From contig JAUJPC010000001.1 in the NCBI GenBank assembly GCA_030447305.1, forward strand, positions 922,001-986,000: DNA of 64,000 nucleotides. The letters run 5' to 3'. Each line of letters begins with the position of its first letter. Position 1 is the stretch's first letter. Source of the DNA: Actinomycetota bacterium (GTDB taxonomy: Bacteria > Actinomycetota > CADDZG01 > JAHWKV01). Under the pieces are notes generated by a model. It saw nothing but the letters and a program-made list of their open reading frames with translations. It was not told the DNA's origin and made no database searches. Made by a program: the position numbers and the translations under genes. Of the stretch, positions 34,421 through 46,236 are shown piece after piece.

Positions 34421-34882
34421 CTATTCGGGGGAAAGGCGCTTCACCAGGACCGACTCTGCTCCTCGGGCGTCAAAGTCATCGAGGAGCTCTTCGATGGCCG
34501 CCCTGATGATCCGGCCTCTATCTGAGGCCATCCGGTGGTTCGCTCTCAAGCTCAGCCTCGCCGCCTCCAGCCGGGTCAGCTCCGCATCGGTGCAGTAGAA
34601 GGTGATCTTCTCCTCGTGACGAGGACGGCCCGATGGTCCGCTCGGTGCCTCCGCGCGCTTCAGCCGAGCAGCGCTTCTGCCCGCGACCCCCTCCGCGGGC
34701 GCGCGATCGCTCCAGCCGTCGGTGCTCGATGTGGGCGCTTCATCTGCCGGTGTGACCGGTCGCCGGCCGGAGGCCGGCGTAGGGGCTGCCGGCTCCGGGG
34801 CGCTCTCCTCAGTCCGAGGATTGGTCTGGGCGGGGGCGCCGAAAAGCAGGTCGGCCCCGGGAAGATTGGCTCTACGAGGCAC
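34421..34882 (-). CDS. Putative DNA-binding partner of the adjacent ParA protein
   Basis: A 153-residue protein. The first 90 residues are rich in Pro, Ala, Ser and Thr and look disordered. The last 60 (RHEEKITFYCTDAELTRLEA, then DRGRIIRAAIEELLDDF) have the strand-helix-helix pattern of a ribbon-helix-helix-like DNA-binding domain. Start is GTG, 11 bases inside the end of parA, so the two are translationally coupled. The arrangement suggests a ParA partner that binds DNA; TTGTCGACAA sites on both sides are candidate targets. Confidence 0.7.
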   Translation of the reverse strand: MPRRANLPGADLLFGAPAQTNPRTEESAPEPAAPTPASGRRPVTPADEAPTSSTDGWSDRAPAEGVAGRSAARLKRAEAPSGPSGRPRHEEKITFYCTDAELTRLEAARLSLRANHRMASDRGRIIRAAIEELLDDFDARGAESVLVKRLSPE

Positions 34883-35897
34883 GGTCCATCACCTCCCGGG
34901 CGAGGTCTCGGTACTCCTGAGCTCCATTGGATGTGGGAGCGTAGAAGAGAATCGGGACTCCGGCGACGGAGCCCTCGGAGAACTTTATGGTTTTGTGGAT
35001 GACCGTCTTGAACAACTTGTCCCCGAACGCCTCGCCCACCCGGCTCAGCACCTCCCGACCGTGGATGGTTCGGGCTTCGAGCATGGTGGCTAGGATGCCC
35101 ATCACCTCGAGCCGAGGGTTCAGCCTCTCTTGCACCTTGGCCACGGTGTCCATCAGCAGGGCCATTCCCCGAAGGGCCAGGTATTCGGACTCCAGCGGAA
35201 TGATGACGGCCTGGGCCGCCGTCAGAGCGTTGACAGTCAGCAGGCCGAGCGAGGGCGGACAGTCAACGAGAATGTAATCATAGGTAACCAGAGCGGGCTC
35301 CAGGCATCTCCTGAGAAGCTGCTCGCGGGCTACCTCCGACACCAGCACCACTTCAGCGGCGGAGAGGTCGATGTTGGAGGGCACCAGGTCCAGACCCGGC
35401 ACCTTGCTGGAGGACACCACGTCCGGGAGCTGCACCGTGCGGTCGAGGAGCAGGTCATAGACGCTGACCTCTATGTCGTTCGGGTTCATCCCGAGGCCCA
35501 CCGAGAGTGCGCCCTGGGGATCGAAGTCGACCAGCAGCACACGAGCCCCCTGCTCTGCCAGAGCGGCTCCAAGATTGATGGTCGTGGTGGTTTTGCCCAC
35601 GCCGCCCTTCTGGTTGACGACCGCGACGGTTACACCCAGGGCCTTCGAAGGGCGCTTCCGGCCGTGGGCAACCGGCTCGGCTGCTGCGGGAACCGGCCGG
35701 GTCTCCTGCTCAGCTGCTGCTGGCATCGGCTTGGTCAGTGCGGTATCTGGCTTCCGCTCCGGGTTAGTTCTTGCTTCCTCCGGCGGTACCGCAGGCAAGT
35801 CAACCTTTTCCTCCTCGAGCCCCGCCACGTCCTCGACGGGATTGTCGGGCGGGAAAAGGTCCGCGAGCAGGTTCGGCTGGAAGGGGTCCGAGTTCAT
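34872..35897 (-). CDS. ParA/Soj-type ATPase
   Basis: A 341-residue Walker-type ATPase. A Pro/Glu-rich N-terminal extension (about 85 residues) precedes the ParA domain. The deviant Walker A is NQKGGVGKTTTTINLGAAL, then LLVDFDPQGALSVGLG, and ILVDCPPSLGLLTVNALTAA is Walker B. It lies upstream of the scp genes as in mycobacteria (Rv1708-like) and is probably distinct from the main chromosomal ParA near oriC, which is not in this window. It may position chromosome or other cargo. The promoter region contains a TTGTCGACAA palindrome. Confidence 0.9.
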   Translation of the reverse strand: MNSDPFQPNLLADLFPPDNPVEDVAGLEEEKVDLPAVPPEEARTNPERKPDTALTKPMPAAAEQETRPVPAAAEPVAHGRKRPSKALGVTVAVVNQKGGVGKTTTTINLGAALAEQGARVLLVDFDPQGALSVGLGMNPNDIEVSVYDLLLDRTVQLPDVVSSSKVPGLDLVPSNIDLSAAEVVLVSEVAREQLLRRCLEPALVTYDYILVDCPPSLGLLTVNALTAAQAVIIPLESEYLALRGMALLMDTVAKVQERLNPRLEVMGILATMLEARTIHGREVLSRVGEAFGDKLFKTVIHKTIKFSEGSVAGVPILFYAPTSNGAQEYRDLAREVMDRAS

Positions 35898-35919
35898 GAA
35901 CGAATATCCACAAGCTGCC

Positions 35920-35929
35920 TTGTCGACAA
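35920..35929. promoter_or_regulatory. TTGTCGACAA palindrome upstream of parA
   Basis: A perfect copy of the palindrome at 34391-34400, 23 bases before the parA start. The position would suit an autoregulatory operator bound by the partner protein. Confidence 0.45.
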
Positions 35930-36030
35930 TTTCTTGTTGGGCGGCAAATACTAAGCCGGGAAAAGGCGCAAGACAACGACCTACTGTTTAAGGAATGAGT
36001 TTTTCTGGCTGTTGAGCCGGGAGAGGGGCG

Positions 36031-36378
36031 CTATCGCTTCGATTTGCTCTTACAAACGATGCAGAGGCTGGCGGCCGGAATTGCCTCCAGACGCTCGGGA
36101 GGTATGTCTTTGCCACAAGCCTCGCACTTTCCGTAAGTGCCCTTATCGATGCGACCCAGCGCAGCCTGAACGTCCTCAAGCCTCTGCTGTAGACCCTCGG
36201 CCAACGACAGGACGCGAGCTCGCTCCGACGTCGTCTGCGCTGCGTCGGCAAACCCCTCGTCCAGGTGGATGTCCACCTTGCCGTCGGCGGTAAAGCCCAG
36301 ATCTGCAAGCTCGGCCCGCACGATAGCCTCCTCTTCACGGAGCTTTTTCTGCGCTACCTGCAGGTCCACTTCTAGCAA
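36031..36378 (-). CDS. DksA/TraR-type C4 zinc-finger protein
   Basis: A 115-residue protein with an N-terminal coiled coil (LQVAQKKLREEEAIVRAELA; ERARVLSLAEGLQQRLEDVQ) and a C-terminal four-cysteine zinc finger (YGKCEACGKDIPP...LCIVC). This is the TraR/DksA layout; family members bind RNA polymerase, but small actinobacterial ones are little studied. Start is TTG at 36376-36378, eight bases after GGAAG. The acidic coiled-coil tip of true DksA (DxxDxA) is not obvious. Confidence 0.85.
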   Translation of the reverse strand: MLEVDLQVAQKKLREEEAIVRAELADLGFTADGKVDIHLDEGFADAAQTTSERARVLSLAEGLQQRLEDVQAALGRIDKGTYGKCEACGKDIPPERLEAIPAASLCIVCKSKSKR

Positions 36379-36583
36379 AGCAGTCTCTTCCTTCCAGTCA
36401 GTTAAGGGTGTGCGAACGGAGATCTACCGGTTGATTCCGAGACACTCCGAATGGGCGCCAGTATTGTCGGCGTCCTTCCACCTTATGAAAGCATAATCGT
36501 TTGGCCAAAGCCGTGCGGGAATGTCTAAGGGTCCTCCCCCACCGGCGGTGCAATGGACCGGACGGCCGAAACGGCGCTGGAAG

Positions 36584-37687
36584 CTACGGGAAGGGTGGTG
36601 CCGGCTCCTTGGGCAGCAGGATCTCCATATTGACGACACCCGCCCCCAGCCCGATCGCCTGGGCAGCGGCCTGGGAGAGATCCAATACCCTGCCATGGGC
36701 GTACGGTCCCCTGTCGGTGATCACAACGATCACCGCCCTGCCGCCCCGAGTCACCTTAAGGAGGGTTCCCAGCGGCAGGATGACGCTGGCTGCAGTCATC
36801 TGCGCTGCCTTAAAGGTGGCGCCGCTGGCGCTGCGGCATCCGTCGAAACCCGGTCCATACCAGGAGGCGTCGCCGCTGGTCACAACGCCTGTGGGGCCAA
36901 GCTTGGACGGCATGAGCCCCTCTCCGCCGGTGGCGGGCGAATACCAGGCGAGGAGAGCGGCAAGCCGTTGGTCCCGGCCCGGAAGTCCCGGAGTGCAGGG
37001 ACCGGGTGCCGGCTTCTTAATCGCGGCGGCGCGGGCGGCGAGAATCTTCTTCTCGGCGTCCATCGCGGCCTGTATGGCGCTCTTTAGATCCTGAAGCGAC
37101 TTGATCCGCTGCTCTTTCGAAGTCTTGAGACTGTCCCGCTGAGCGTCGAGGTTCCGCACCCGTGCCTCGAGGTTTTTGACCGTCGAGTTCAGTGCCGCCT
37201 TCTCCTCGTCACGTTTGGCCTTGAGCTTGTTGGCCTCGTGAACGGTTGCGCCGTCACGCTCCGCCAGGCTCTCCCAGAACATGCCGAGCTTGGAGAGGTC
37301 GGTCATGGTGGTGGATGTGAACAGTGGGGCAAGGATGCTGCTTGGACCATTCTTGTACATGCGGACAGCACGGGCATTGGCAGCGCGGCGAATGTTCCGG
37401 ATCTCGCTTTCCAGCTTCCGGATGTGGGACTCCGCGCTGCGGATCCGGGCCTCGGCCTGGACCACGCCGTTCTCATCTTTTGCAATGGAGCGGTTGACGG
37501 AGAAGATCTTGCTGTCGAGGGATTTGAGGTCGTTTAGGACCCTTACCGTTTGGGCGTTGGCGTCGGCGAGGCGTTTTCGGACGCCGTTCAGATCGCCGCC
37601 GGCTTGGGCCCGTGCCGGGTCGCCCGGCAGGATTACAACACAGGCTGCCAAGAGTAGGAGAGTCAGCGAGCAACGCCGCAGCGACAT
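36584..37687 (-). CDS. Secreted coiled-coil protein with RlpA-like double-psi beta-barrel
   Basis: A 367-residue exported protein. It has a signal peptide (SLTLLLLAACVVILPGDPARA) and a long coiled-coil region (residues about 40-220, with KNLEARVRNLDAQRDSLKTS). The C-terminal RlpA-like domain reads GDASWYGPGFDGCRSASG, LPLGTLLKVTRGGRAVIVV, then TDRGPYAHGRVLDLS. This pairs a PcsB-like coiled coil with a lytic-transglycosylase-like fold, a cell-wall function by inference. The Asp in TDRGPY is the usual catalytic acid. A GTG at 37714 is an alternative start. Confidence 0.85.
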   Translation of the reverse strand: MSLRRCSLTLLLLAACVVILPGDPARAQAGGDLNGVRKRLADANAQTVRVLNDLKSLDSKIFSVNRSIAKDENGVVQAEARIRSAESHIRKLESEIRNIRRAANARAVRMYKNGPSSILAPLFTSTTMTDLSKLGMFWESLAERDGATVHEANKLKAKRDEEKAALNSTVKNLEARVRNLDAQRDSLKTSKEQRIKSLQDLKSAIQAAMDAEKKILAARAAAIKKPAPGPCTPGLPGRDQRLAALLAWYSPATGGEGLMPSKLGPTGVVTSGDASWYGPGFDGCRSASGATFKAAQMTAASVILPLGTLLKVTRGGRAVIVVITDRGPYAHGRVLDLSQAAAQAIGLGAGVVNMEILLPKEPAPPFP

Positions 37688-37812
37688 GAGCGAGGGCCCA
37701 AGCCGGGAAATCACACTTACGACGCTATCAGCGACGCCTGGGGTGACGCAAGAATTGGACCCTCCAGATGCATGGTAGCCGAGACGGCCGGCGACAACAG
37801 CCAGGGTAAGGG

Positions 37813-38922
37813 TTAGAACACCTCCGGCGCCGGCCTGTACTCCAGCCCATGGGCCTCAGCCACCGGCTCGTTCACCAGCACGCCGTTCAGCGTGTTCAGT
37901 CCCTTGGCCAGTGCCGGATCGCCCTGGCACGCTCGCAGCAGGCCCTTGTTCGCCAGGGCGAGGACGTATGGCAGAGTGGCGTTGGTCAATGCATAGGTCG
38001 AGGTGTGGGGCACCGCACCCGGCATGTTGCCCACGCAGTAATGGACAACGTCGCCCACCACGTACGTCGGGTCTGAGTGCGTCGTCATGCGGGAGGTCTC
38101 AAAGCATCCCCCCTGGTCCACGGATATGTCGATGACCACGGCCCCGGGCTTCATGCCCTCGACCAGTTCCTTGCTCACCAGATGCGGTGCCAGCGCTCCG
38201 GGTATCAGCACCGCCCCTATGACCAGGTCGGCTGCCAGCACTGCCTCCTCAATTGTCGTCTGGTTCGACATGATTGTGAGGATGCGGCCCTTGTGGATGG
38301 AGTCGATGTAGCGTAGGCGGTCGATGCTGCGGTCGAGAACCACGACCTCCGCCTCCATGCCCTGCGCCAGCCAGGCCGCGTTCGCTCCGGCCATGCCGGC
38401 CCCCAGAACCACCACCTTCGCCGGATGGACGCCGGATACACCGCCCAGCAGGATCCCCCGGCCGCCGTGCTCCTTCTCCAGCAGGGTCGCCCCGACCTGG
38501 GGAGCCATGCGTCCGGCCACCTCACTCATCGGAGCCAGCAGCGGAAGGCGTCCGGCGGAGTCCTGGACCGTCTCGTAAGCCACGCCGGCGGTTCCCGCGT
38601 TAAGCAGCGCCTCGGTGACGCCCAGGCTGGCGGCCAGGTGCAGATAGGTGAACAGGATCTGGCCATGCCGCATGTGGTGGAACTCCGCCGGAACCGGTTC
38701 CTTGACCTTCAGGATCATCTGGGACTGCGCCCACACGGTCTCGACGTCGGTCAGCCTTGCACCGGCTCCCACGTAGGACTCGTCGTCGATTCGGGAGCCC
38801 GACCCGGCCCCCTTTTCCACCAATACCTCGTGGCCGGCCGAGGCCAGCTCACGGGCTCCGGCGGGGGTTAGCGCCACCCTGTATTCGTGGTTCTTGAGCT
38901 CGGTGGGAACCCCTATGATCAA
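37813..38922 (-). CDS. ald: Alanine dehydrogenase
   Basis: A 369-residue NAD-dependent alanine dehydrogenase that interconverts L-alanine and pyruvate. The N-terminal MIIGVPTELKNHEYRVALTP includes the pyruvate-site Arg. VVVLGAGMAGANAAWLAQGM is the NAD fold, and DQGGCFETSRMTTHSDPTY and NMPGAVPHTSTYALTNATLP are signature blocks. The TTG start overlaps the nudix stop. It sits between a nudix gene and the RlpA-like gene, as in other actinobacteria. Confidence 0.96.
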   Translation of the reverse strand: MIIGVPTELKNHEYRVALTPAGARELASAGHEVLVEKGAGSGSRIDDESYVGAGARLTDVETVWAQSQMILKVKEPVPAEFHHMRHGQILFTYLHLAASLGVTEALLNAGTAGVAYETVQDSAGRLPLLAPMSEVAGRMAPQVGATLLEKEHGGRGILLGGVSGVHPAKVVVLGAGMAGANAAWLAQGMEAEVVVLDRSIDRLRYIDSIHKGRILTIMSNQTTIEEAVLAADLVIGAVLIPGALAPHLVSKELVEGMKPGAVVIDISVDQGGCFETSRMTTHSDPTYVVGDVVHYCVGNMPGAVPHTSTYALTNATLPYVLALANKGLLRACQGDPALAKGLNTLNGVLVNEPVAEAHGLEYRPAPEVF

Positions 38923-39473
38923 TGGTCCAGCTCGTGGAAGGCGGAGTGCTCGTAGAGAGTGATGCCGATGATGCTCTTACCGTCAACGATCCGTCCCTCA
39001 CGAATAGCCCTGAACGCCTCATCCTTCTCCATCCACTCCATGGAGATCGGCTCGCCTCCGTCGGAGGCGGGTGCCGGCGCGACGACCTTCAGCTGCCGGG
39101 CGACGAACACGTGGATCTGCTCGTCGGTCATGCCGGGAGTGGCGTAGAAATGGGTCAGCAACTCGAGGTCGCCGCACTCGTAGCCCGTTTCCTCCCGCAG
39201 CTCCCGATGCGCGCACTGCCAAGGGTCCTCACCGGGATCGATCTTGCCCGCCGGAATCTCCAGCAGGGAGTCATCGACCGCCTGTCGGAACTGGTGAACC
39301 ATGAGGATCCGTTCGTTGTCGTCGACCGGCACAACCGCCACCGCTCCGGGGTGCTTGCAGAAGTGGTAATCATGGATAGAGCCGTCCGGAAGACGGACCT
39401 GCTCGCATTTGACCTCGAAGAACCCGGCGTCAAAGACGGTCGAGGAGCTGATTGTTTCCCGGTGGCCGGTCAC
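38919..39473 (-). CDS. Nudix hydrolase, ADP-ribose pyrophosphatase-like
   Basis: A 184-residue Nudix enzyme. The Nudix box is complete in EIPAGKIDPGEDPWQCAHRE followed by LREETGYE, and a Pro residue in the following PGMTDE loop matches the ADP-ribose pyrophosphatase group (Rv1700-like). It lies between pyrG and ald, the same order as in mycobacteria. Start is GTG at 39471-39473. Confidence 0.9.
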   Translation of the reverse strand: MTGHRETISSSTVFDAGFFEVKCEQVRLPDGSIHDYHFCKHPGAVAVVPVDDNERILMVHQFRQAVDDSLLEIPAGKIDPGEDPWQCAHRELREETGYECGDLELLTHFYATPGMTDEQIHVFVARQLKVVAPAPASDGGEPISMEWMEKDEAFRAIREGRIVDGKSIIGITLYEHSAFHELDH

Positions 39474-39501
39474 CCTCTAGATTGTAGCCAGGCTCGGGGA
39501 G

Positions 39502-42179
<2,678 letters not shown>

Positions 42180-42180
42180 A

Positions 42181-44499
42181 TCAGCCGATCCGAACCGGCT
42201 CGTCTCGCTTGAGAGAACTCGATCCGCCGGCGGACGGGGTGGTTGAGGCTACCGCCTCCGCCTCGTTACCCGGCATCCCGAGGACCGTCGCCAGGCAGTA
42301 GGGCGCCATGATCGCCAGGCCCATTGCAGGGATCGCAATCCCGGAGTCGTTCAGCGCAAAGCCAAGCACGTTTGCCACAATGGCCGCTATCAACCCTGTC
42401 TTCAGTCCTGGAATGGTGTCGACCGCCGTCCTCAGGCGTCCGTACGGTCGGCGCAGCATCAACCCAAGGAAGATGAGCGCCACGGGCACGGAGAGGGTCA
42501 GAGCACTCTGCGTAAGCAGCGTCCAGTTGGCGTTGATCTTGCGCATGATCACGTCCAGCACTCCTTCAGGGCCGTTCTGCAGAAGCCGCGCGACGAACCG
42601 GCCGATGTGGGTCTGCTCGTCGGACGGCCGCAGAGTGTCCAGGCCGCCCACCAGGAGGGCGGCCCCGGCGGCTATCCCACCCAGCAGAACAATCCGCCCT
42701 ATCGACATCCTGCGGCCGGACAGCAAGGCCAGCAGAACGCCGAAGGAAGGTATGAGAGCCAGCACGCCTCCGAAGTCGGCACCGAAAGAGCTGGCGCCGT
42801 CGGCGATGATGGTGAGCAGAGCGATCACCGCGGCGGCCTTGATCCCCCAGCGGCCGTAGCGGGCGCCCACCTGGCCGGCGAGCAGCATCGACGAGGTAGC
42901 CAGAATCGCAAAGGTAAGATTGCCCACGCCGTAGAACCTGCCGGCAACGATCGGTGAGTAGCCGATAAGGCTCGAAAGCTGAAGGTGGGCGCCGGTGGCC
43001 AGGTCGCCGAGTATCAGAGCCAGATTCACCGCGCAGATGAAGGCGGCCGGACCGCTGGGGTCCTTACGCCAGGGACCCAAAAGCGCCAGAGCGGTCAGGA
43101 TCGAGGACACCACAAGCACCACCAGCATGGGACCGGCCCGGCCCCAAAGGTGGGGATTAAGGGCGGCCATGATGAGCGTGGCGGCGGGCACCGACATGAA
43201 TCCAAGCGTCAAGCCGCGTATTCCGGGCAGAGAGGCACCGGGATCCCGCCGAAGCCGGCTCCACGCGATCGTATAGAGGATGACCTGCAATCCGACAAAG
43301 ATCAGGAAGAACCGGCCGACCCAGTCTCCGTGAAAGGTCGCCGCGCTGGCGAGTAACAAGAGGTGGTCCAGACGCCCTTCCTCGGGGCCCGGCTGGGCGT
43401 GAAAGGACTGCGCGGTCATGCTCTCGGGCGGCTCCTCGCCCAGCAGGCGCAGGATCCCCGGGCCGATGTCGGCAATGGTCACAAGGCCGGGCCGGAGCGT
43501 GGTGGCCGAGGTGAGCCACCCATGCTCCTCAGCGCCGACCCCGGCCATCAGGGCAAGTGTCAAAATCTCAGGCTTTGCCGGTCCCGGACCTTCGGTGGCC
43601 ACGACGATGAGGGTGTCCTGCGTCAGATCCACCAGACGGGCGATCTCGGCCAGCGCCTCGTCGTCCCGGCGCACCGCCTGCCGGATCTGTGTCGCGCCGC
43701 GCCCGGTAACCTCCACATCGCGCAGCGTGGCGTGGATGATCCTGCTCTCCCGGTAGGTATCGGCAACCTCAATCACCGAAACATCGGTCGACTCGATCAC
43801 CCGGCCAGCCGCCTCACGGAGGGCGTTGCGATTGGTGCGCAAGCCGTTCAAGGTCTGCGGGTCATGGGTCCACAGGTTGTCGCCCACCTCCGCCTCGTCG
43901 ACCGAGCCGTCCAGGTCGGCCAGCGCCAGAGCCCCAAACCTACGGCGTTCGATCCCCATTCCCCGCCGAACAGTGGCCGTGGAGAGGATGAAGCCACCGT
44001 CGGAGTTTCCGGCGACGCCGATCCTCAGTCCCATATCCTTGAGCTGCTCACCCAGGGCGCCCGGCTGCGCCCGGTATCCCAGATCCCGGTTGTCCTCGAC
44101 GAGATAGGAGAATCCGCGGACAGTGGCTCCCCCATCCTCATGGGGAACGGCATTCGGCGCCGACTCTGCGTCACCCTCTATATCCGGGCGGGCGCCGTGC
44201 GCCCGGGCCCGGTTGCCCGCCCCGATGCTGGCCAGAGCCGACGCCTGATCGGTTCGGGGTCCAACCGTCCGCAGGGATAGGTTTGCTATCGACCACCGGT
44301 CGGCCAGCCTCTGCAGGTTTGGGGCCTCTCCGGCGGCCACGTCATCCCAGGTTACCGAGGGCATGCTGACGATCACAATCTTTCGGGGTATTGGCTCCTG
44401 GGCGGCGGCCGGCGACGGCGGGAGAAGGGTCAGGCCAAGCACAGCGGCGAGCAGGGCGTAAAGCGCCCAGTCCCTACGCCGGACCCGGGGAGGGCTCAC
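42181..44499 (-). CDS. Large membrane protein with exported alkaline-phosphatase-like domain
   Basis: A 772-residue protein. A signal-like helix (WALYALLAAVLGLTLLPPSPAA cut after Ala) leads to an exported domain of about 370 residues that resembles an alkaline-phosphatase-superfamily fold (IVSMPSVTWDDVAAGEAPNL, IGAGNRARAHG, DTLIVVATEGPG). The C-terminal 370 residues hold about ten membrane segments, including PIVAGRFYGVGNLTFAILAT. A similar architecture recurs in actinobacteria beside murJ, without known function. GTG start overlaps the murJ stop. A role in lipid-linked envelope assembly is inferred from neighbours only. Confidence 0.7.
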   Translation of the reverse strand: MSPPRVRRRDWALYALLAAVLGLTLLPPSPAAAQEPIPRKIVIVSMPSVTWDDVAAGEAPNLQRLADRWSIANLSLRTVGPRTDQASALASIGAGNRARAHGARPDIEGDAESAPNAVPHEDGGATVRGFSYLVEDNRDLGYRAQPGALGEQLKDMGLRIGVAGNSDGGFILSTATVRRGMGIERRRFGALALADLDGSVDEAEVGDNLWTHDPQTLNGLRTNRNALREAAGRVIESTDVSVIEVADTYRESRIIHATLRDVEVTGRGATQIRQAVRRDDEALAEIARLVDLTQDTLIVVATEGPGPAKPEILTLALMAGVGAEEHGWLTSATTLRPGLVTIADIGPGILRLLGEEPPESMTAQSFHAQPGPEEGRLDHLLLLASAATFHGDWVGRFFLIFVGLQVILYTIAWSRLRRDPGASLPGIRGLTLGFMSVPAATLIMAALNPHLWGRAGPMLVVLVVSSILTALALLGPWRKDPSGPAAFICAVNLALILGDLATGAHLQLSSLIGYSPIVAGRFYGVGNLTFAILATSSMLLAGQVGARYGRWGIKAAAVIALLTIIADGASSFGADFGGVLALIPSFGVLLALLSGRRMSIGRIVLLGGIAAGAALLVGGLDTLRPSDEQTHIGRFVARLLQNGPEGVLDVIMRKINANWTLLTQSALTLSVPVALIFLGLMLRRPYGRLRTAVDTIPGLKTGLIAAIVANVLGFALNDSGIAIPAMGLAIMAPYCLATVLGMPGNEAEAVASTTPSAGGSSSLKRDEPVRIG

Positions 44500-46127
44500 G
44501 GCACTCTCAACTTCCCGGTCCGGCCGGGACGAAGGGCCGCGGTCATCTCTCTTTCGCCCAAAAGCACAGTTGCCGTCAGGTAGGCCGCCACTGTCGCCAA
44601 ACCGACGGCTGCAGCCCGAACCAGGTCCTCCCCGAAAGAGCCCACCGGCAGGGCCTGGGCGACCAGCAGGCCGGCCCCTCCCGCCGCCACACCGGCCGCC
44701 AAGCTGCGCCCGAAGGCCAGCCCGGCACCCTCCAGCGCCGGCCGGCCGGCCCTCCTGCGGAAGAGGAACGCAAGCGCAGCCGCGCCCACGCTGATGCCGA
44801 CTGAGAAGCCGGCCGCCAGGGAGGCAACCAGCCGGGGACCGACGAAAAACTGAGCCGCCGCCATATTGAACGCAATTCCGGACCCGAACCCGACCCCCGC
44901 GGCGAGCGCCGGCCCGCGACCGTCTCCCAGGGCGTAGGCCGCTCGCGTGAAGAGGGCGTACAGCCCGTAGCCCACCAGCCCGGGGGCCAATGCTGCGATG
45001 GTGAGCGCCACCATCTGCCCTGAGTCGGCATCGGCTCCTGCGCCGATATGCACCACCAGCCTGGCGGCCGGATCGGCCACCGCATACAGCAGGGCCGCGG
45101 CCCCCAGCACGATGACCGTCACCTTGCGGACCGCTTCGGCACTGTGGCGGGTAAACTCCGTCTCGCCACGGGAGGCGGAAGCCGCCAGAGCCGGAAACAT
45201 CGTCGTCGCCATGGGGAGCGGAAAGACGGCCCAGAAAACCAGCAGCGCGGTGAACGCCAGCTGGTACGCCACCACGCCGCCCTCGACCCGGTTGGCAAGG
45301 ACCAGAACCGCTCCCAAAAACACCTGCTGCGCTCCCATCGTGACGATCGCCGGGAGCAGCAGCGCCTTAATCTTGCGCCGGGCGACATCCGGCATCTCGA
45401 GTGTTGGCTTCCAGCGGATGCCGAGCCTGCGTACGGTGGGGAGCAGACAAAACGACAGCACGAACACTCCAAAGGTCGTTCCCAGTCCGAGCACAAGCCG
45501 GCCGGTAGCCGAAACCGAGCCGAGCTGCTCAGCGTCGGGACCCTCCAGAAATCCGTAGAGAAGATACGACGCCGTCACGACAACGCTGGAGAGCAGGGGC
45601 GCCAGCGCCGGCATGACAAAGCGGTGGTAGGCATGCAGGAGGCCGGTGAGAACCACTCCCACCACGTAGAGCCAGAGCTGAGGCAGAAAGAGGACGAGCA
45701 GGAAAGCCCCCAGCTCGATCTCCTGGGTGCGAATTGAGGGATCTGACACCCCCGACGTCAGGGCCCGCATGAGGGGCTCCCGAAGCAGGATCCCGGCAAG
45801 CACCACCGGAGTGGTGATCAGCAGTGCACGGTTCATGACGGCACTGGCGATCTGCTCGACGGTCTCGCGATCTGCCGACTCAGCGGGGGCGGCGAGCGCC
45901 GGAAGCAGAGCCGCAGCGATTGCTCCCCCGGCGATGATCTCAAAGAGCAGGTTCGGCAGCGCGTTGGCACTGGAGTAGGTGTTGCCGAGGTAGGTGATGC
46001 CCAAGATCGCGGTGACCGCCAGGGTACGGACCACACCCATCAACCGGCTCCCGGCGGTGATCACCGAAACCAGCGCTGCGGCGCGGCCGGCGGATGGAGC
46101 CGGTGCCTGCTCCGCCACCTCAGTCAA
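44496..46127 (-). CDS. murJ: Lipid II flippase MurJ (MVIN family)
   Basis: A 543-residue membrane protein with about 14 hydrophobic segments. SRLMGVVRTLAVTAILG near the N-terminus, YSSANALPNLLFEIIAGGAI and the later PMATTMFPALAASASRGE are MVIN-family marks. MurJ moves lipid II across the membrane during peptidoglycan synthesis. Unlike mycobacterial MurJ it has no pseudokinase tail. Start is TTG at 46125-46127. Divergent from the glycosyltransferase. Confidence 0.92.
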   Translation of the reverse strand: MTEVAEQAPAPSAGRAAALVSVITAGSRLMGVVRTLAVTAILGITYLGNTYSSANALPNLLFEIIAGGAIAAALLPALAAPAESADRETVEQIASAVMNRALLITTPVVLAGILLREPLMRALTSGVSDPSIRTQEIELGAFLLVLFLPQLWLYVVGVVLTGLLHAYHRFVMPALAPLLSSVVVTASYLLYGFLEGPDAEQLGSVSATGRLVLGLGTTFGVFVLSFCLLPTVRRLGIRWKPTLEMPDVARRKIKALLLPAIVTMGAQQVFLGAVLVLANRVEGGVVAYQLAFTALLVFWAVFPLPMATTMFPALAASASRGETEFTRHSAEAVRKVTVIVLGAAALLYAVADPAARLVVHIGAGADADSGQMVALTIAALAPGLVGYGLYALFTRAAYALGDGRGPALAAGVGFGSGIAFNMAAAQFFVGPRLVASLAAGFSVGISVGAAALAFLFRRRAGRPALEGAGLAFGRSLAAGVAAGGAGLLVAQALPVGSFGEDLVRAAAVGLATVAAYLTATVLLGEREMTAALRPGRTGKLRVP

Positions 46128-46236
46128 TTCCGCTCGACAGAGGGCAATTGGCGTACGGTGACTTCGGCGCCTGAGCGGCAGTCCGGCCGGTTGGCGATCC
46201 GCCGTCTGGAGAAAGTCTGGAGATGGTCATACCTCG

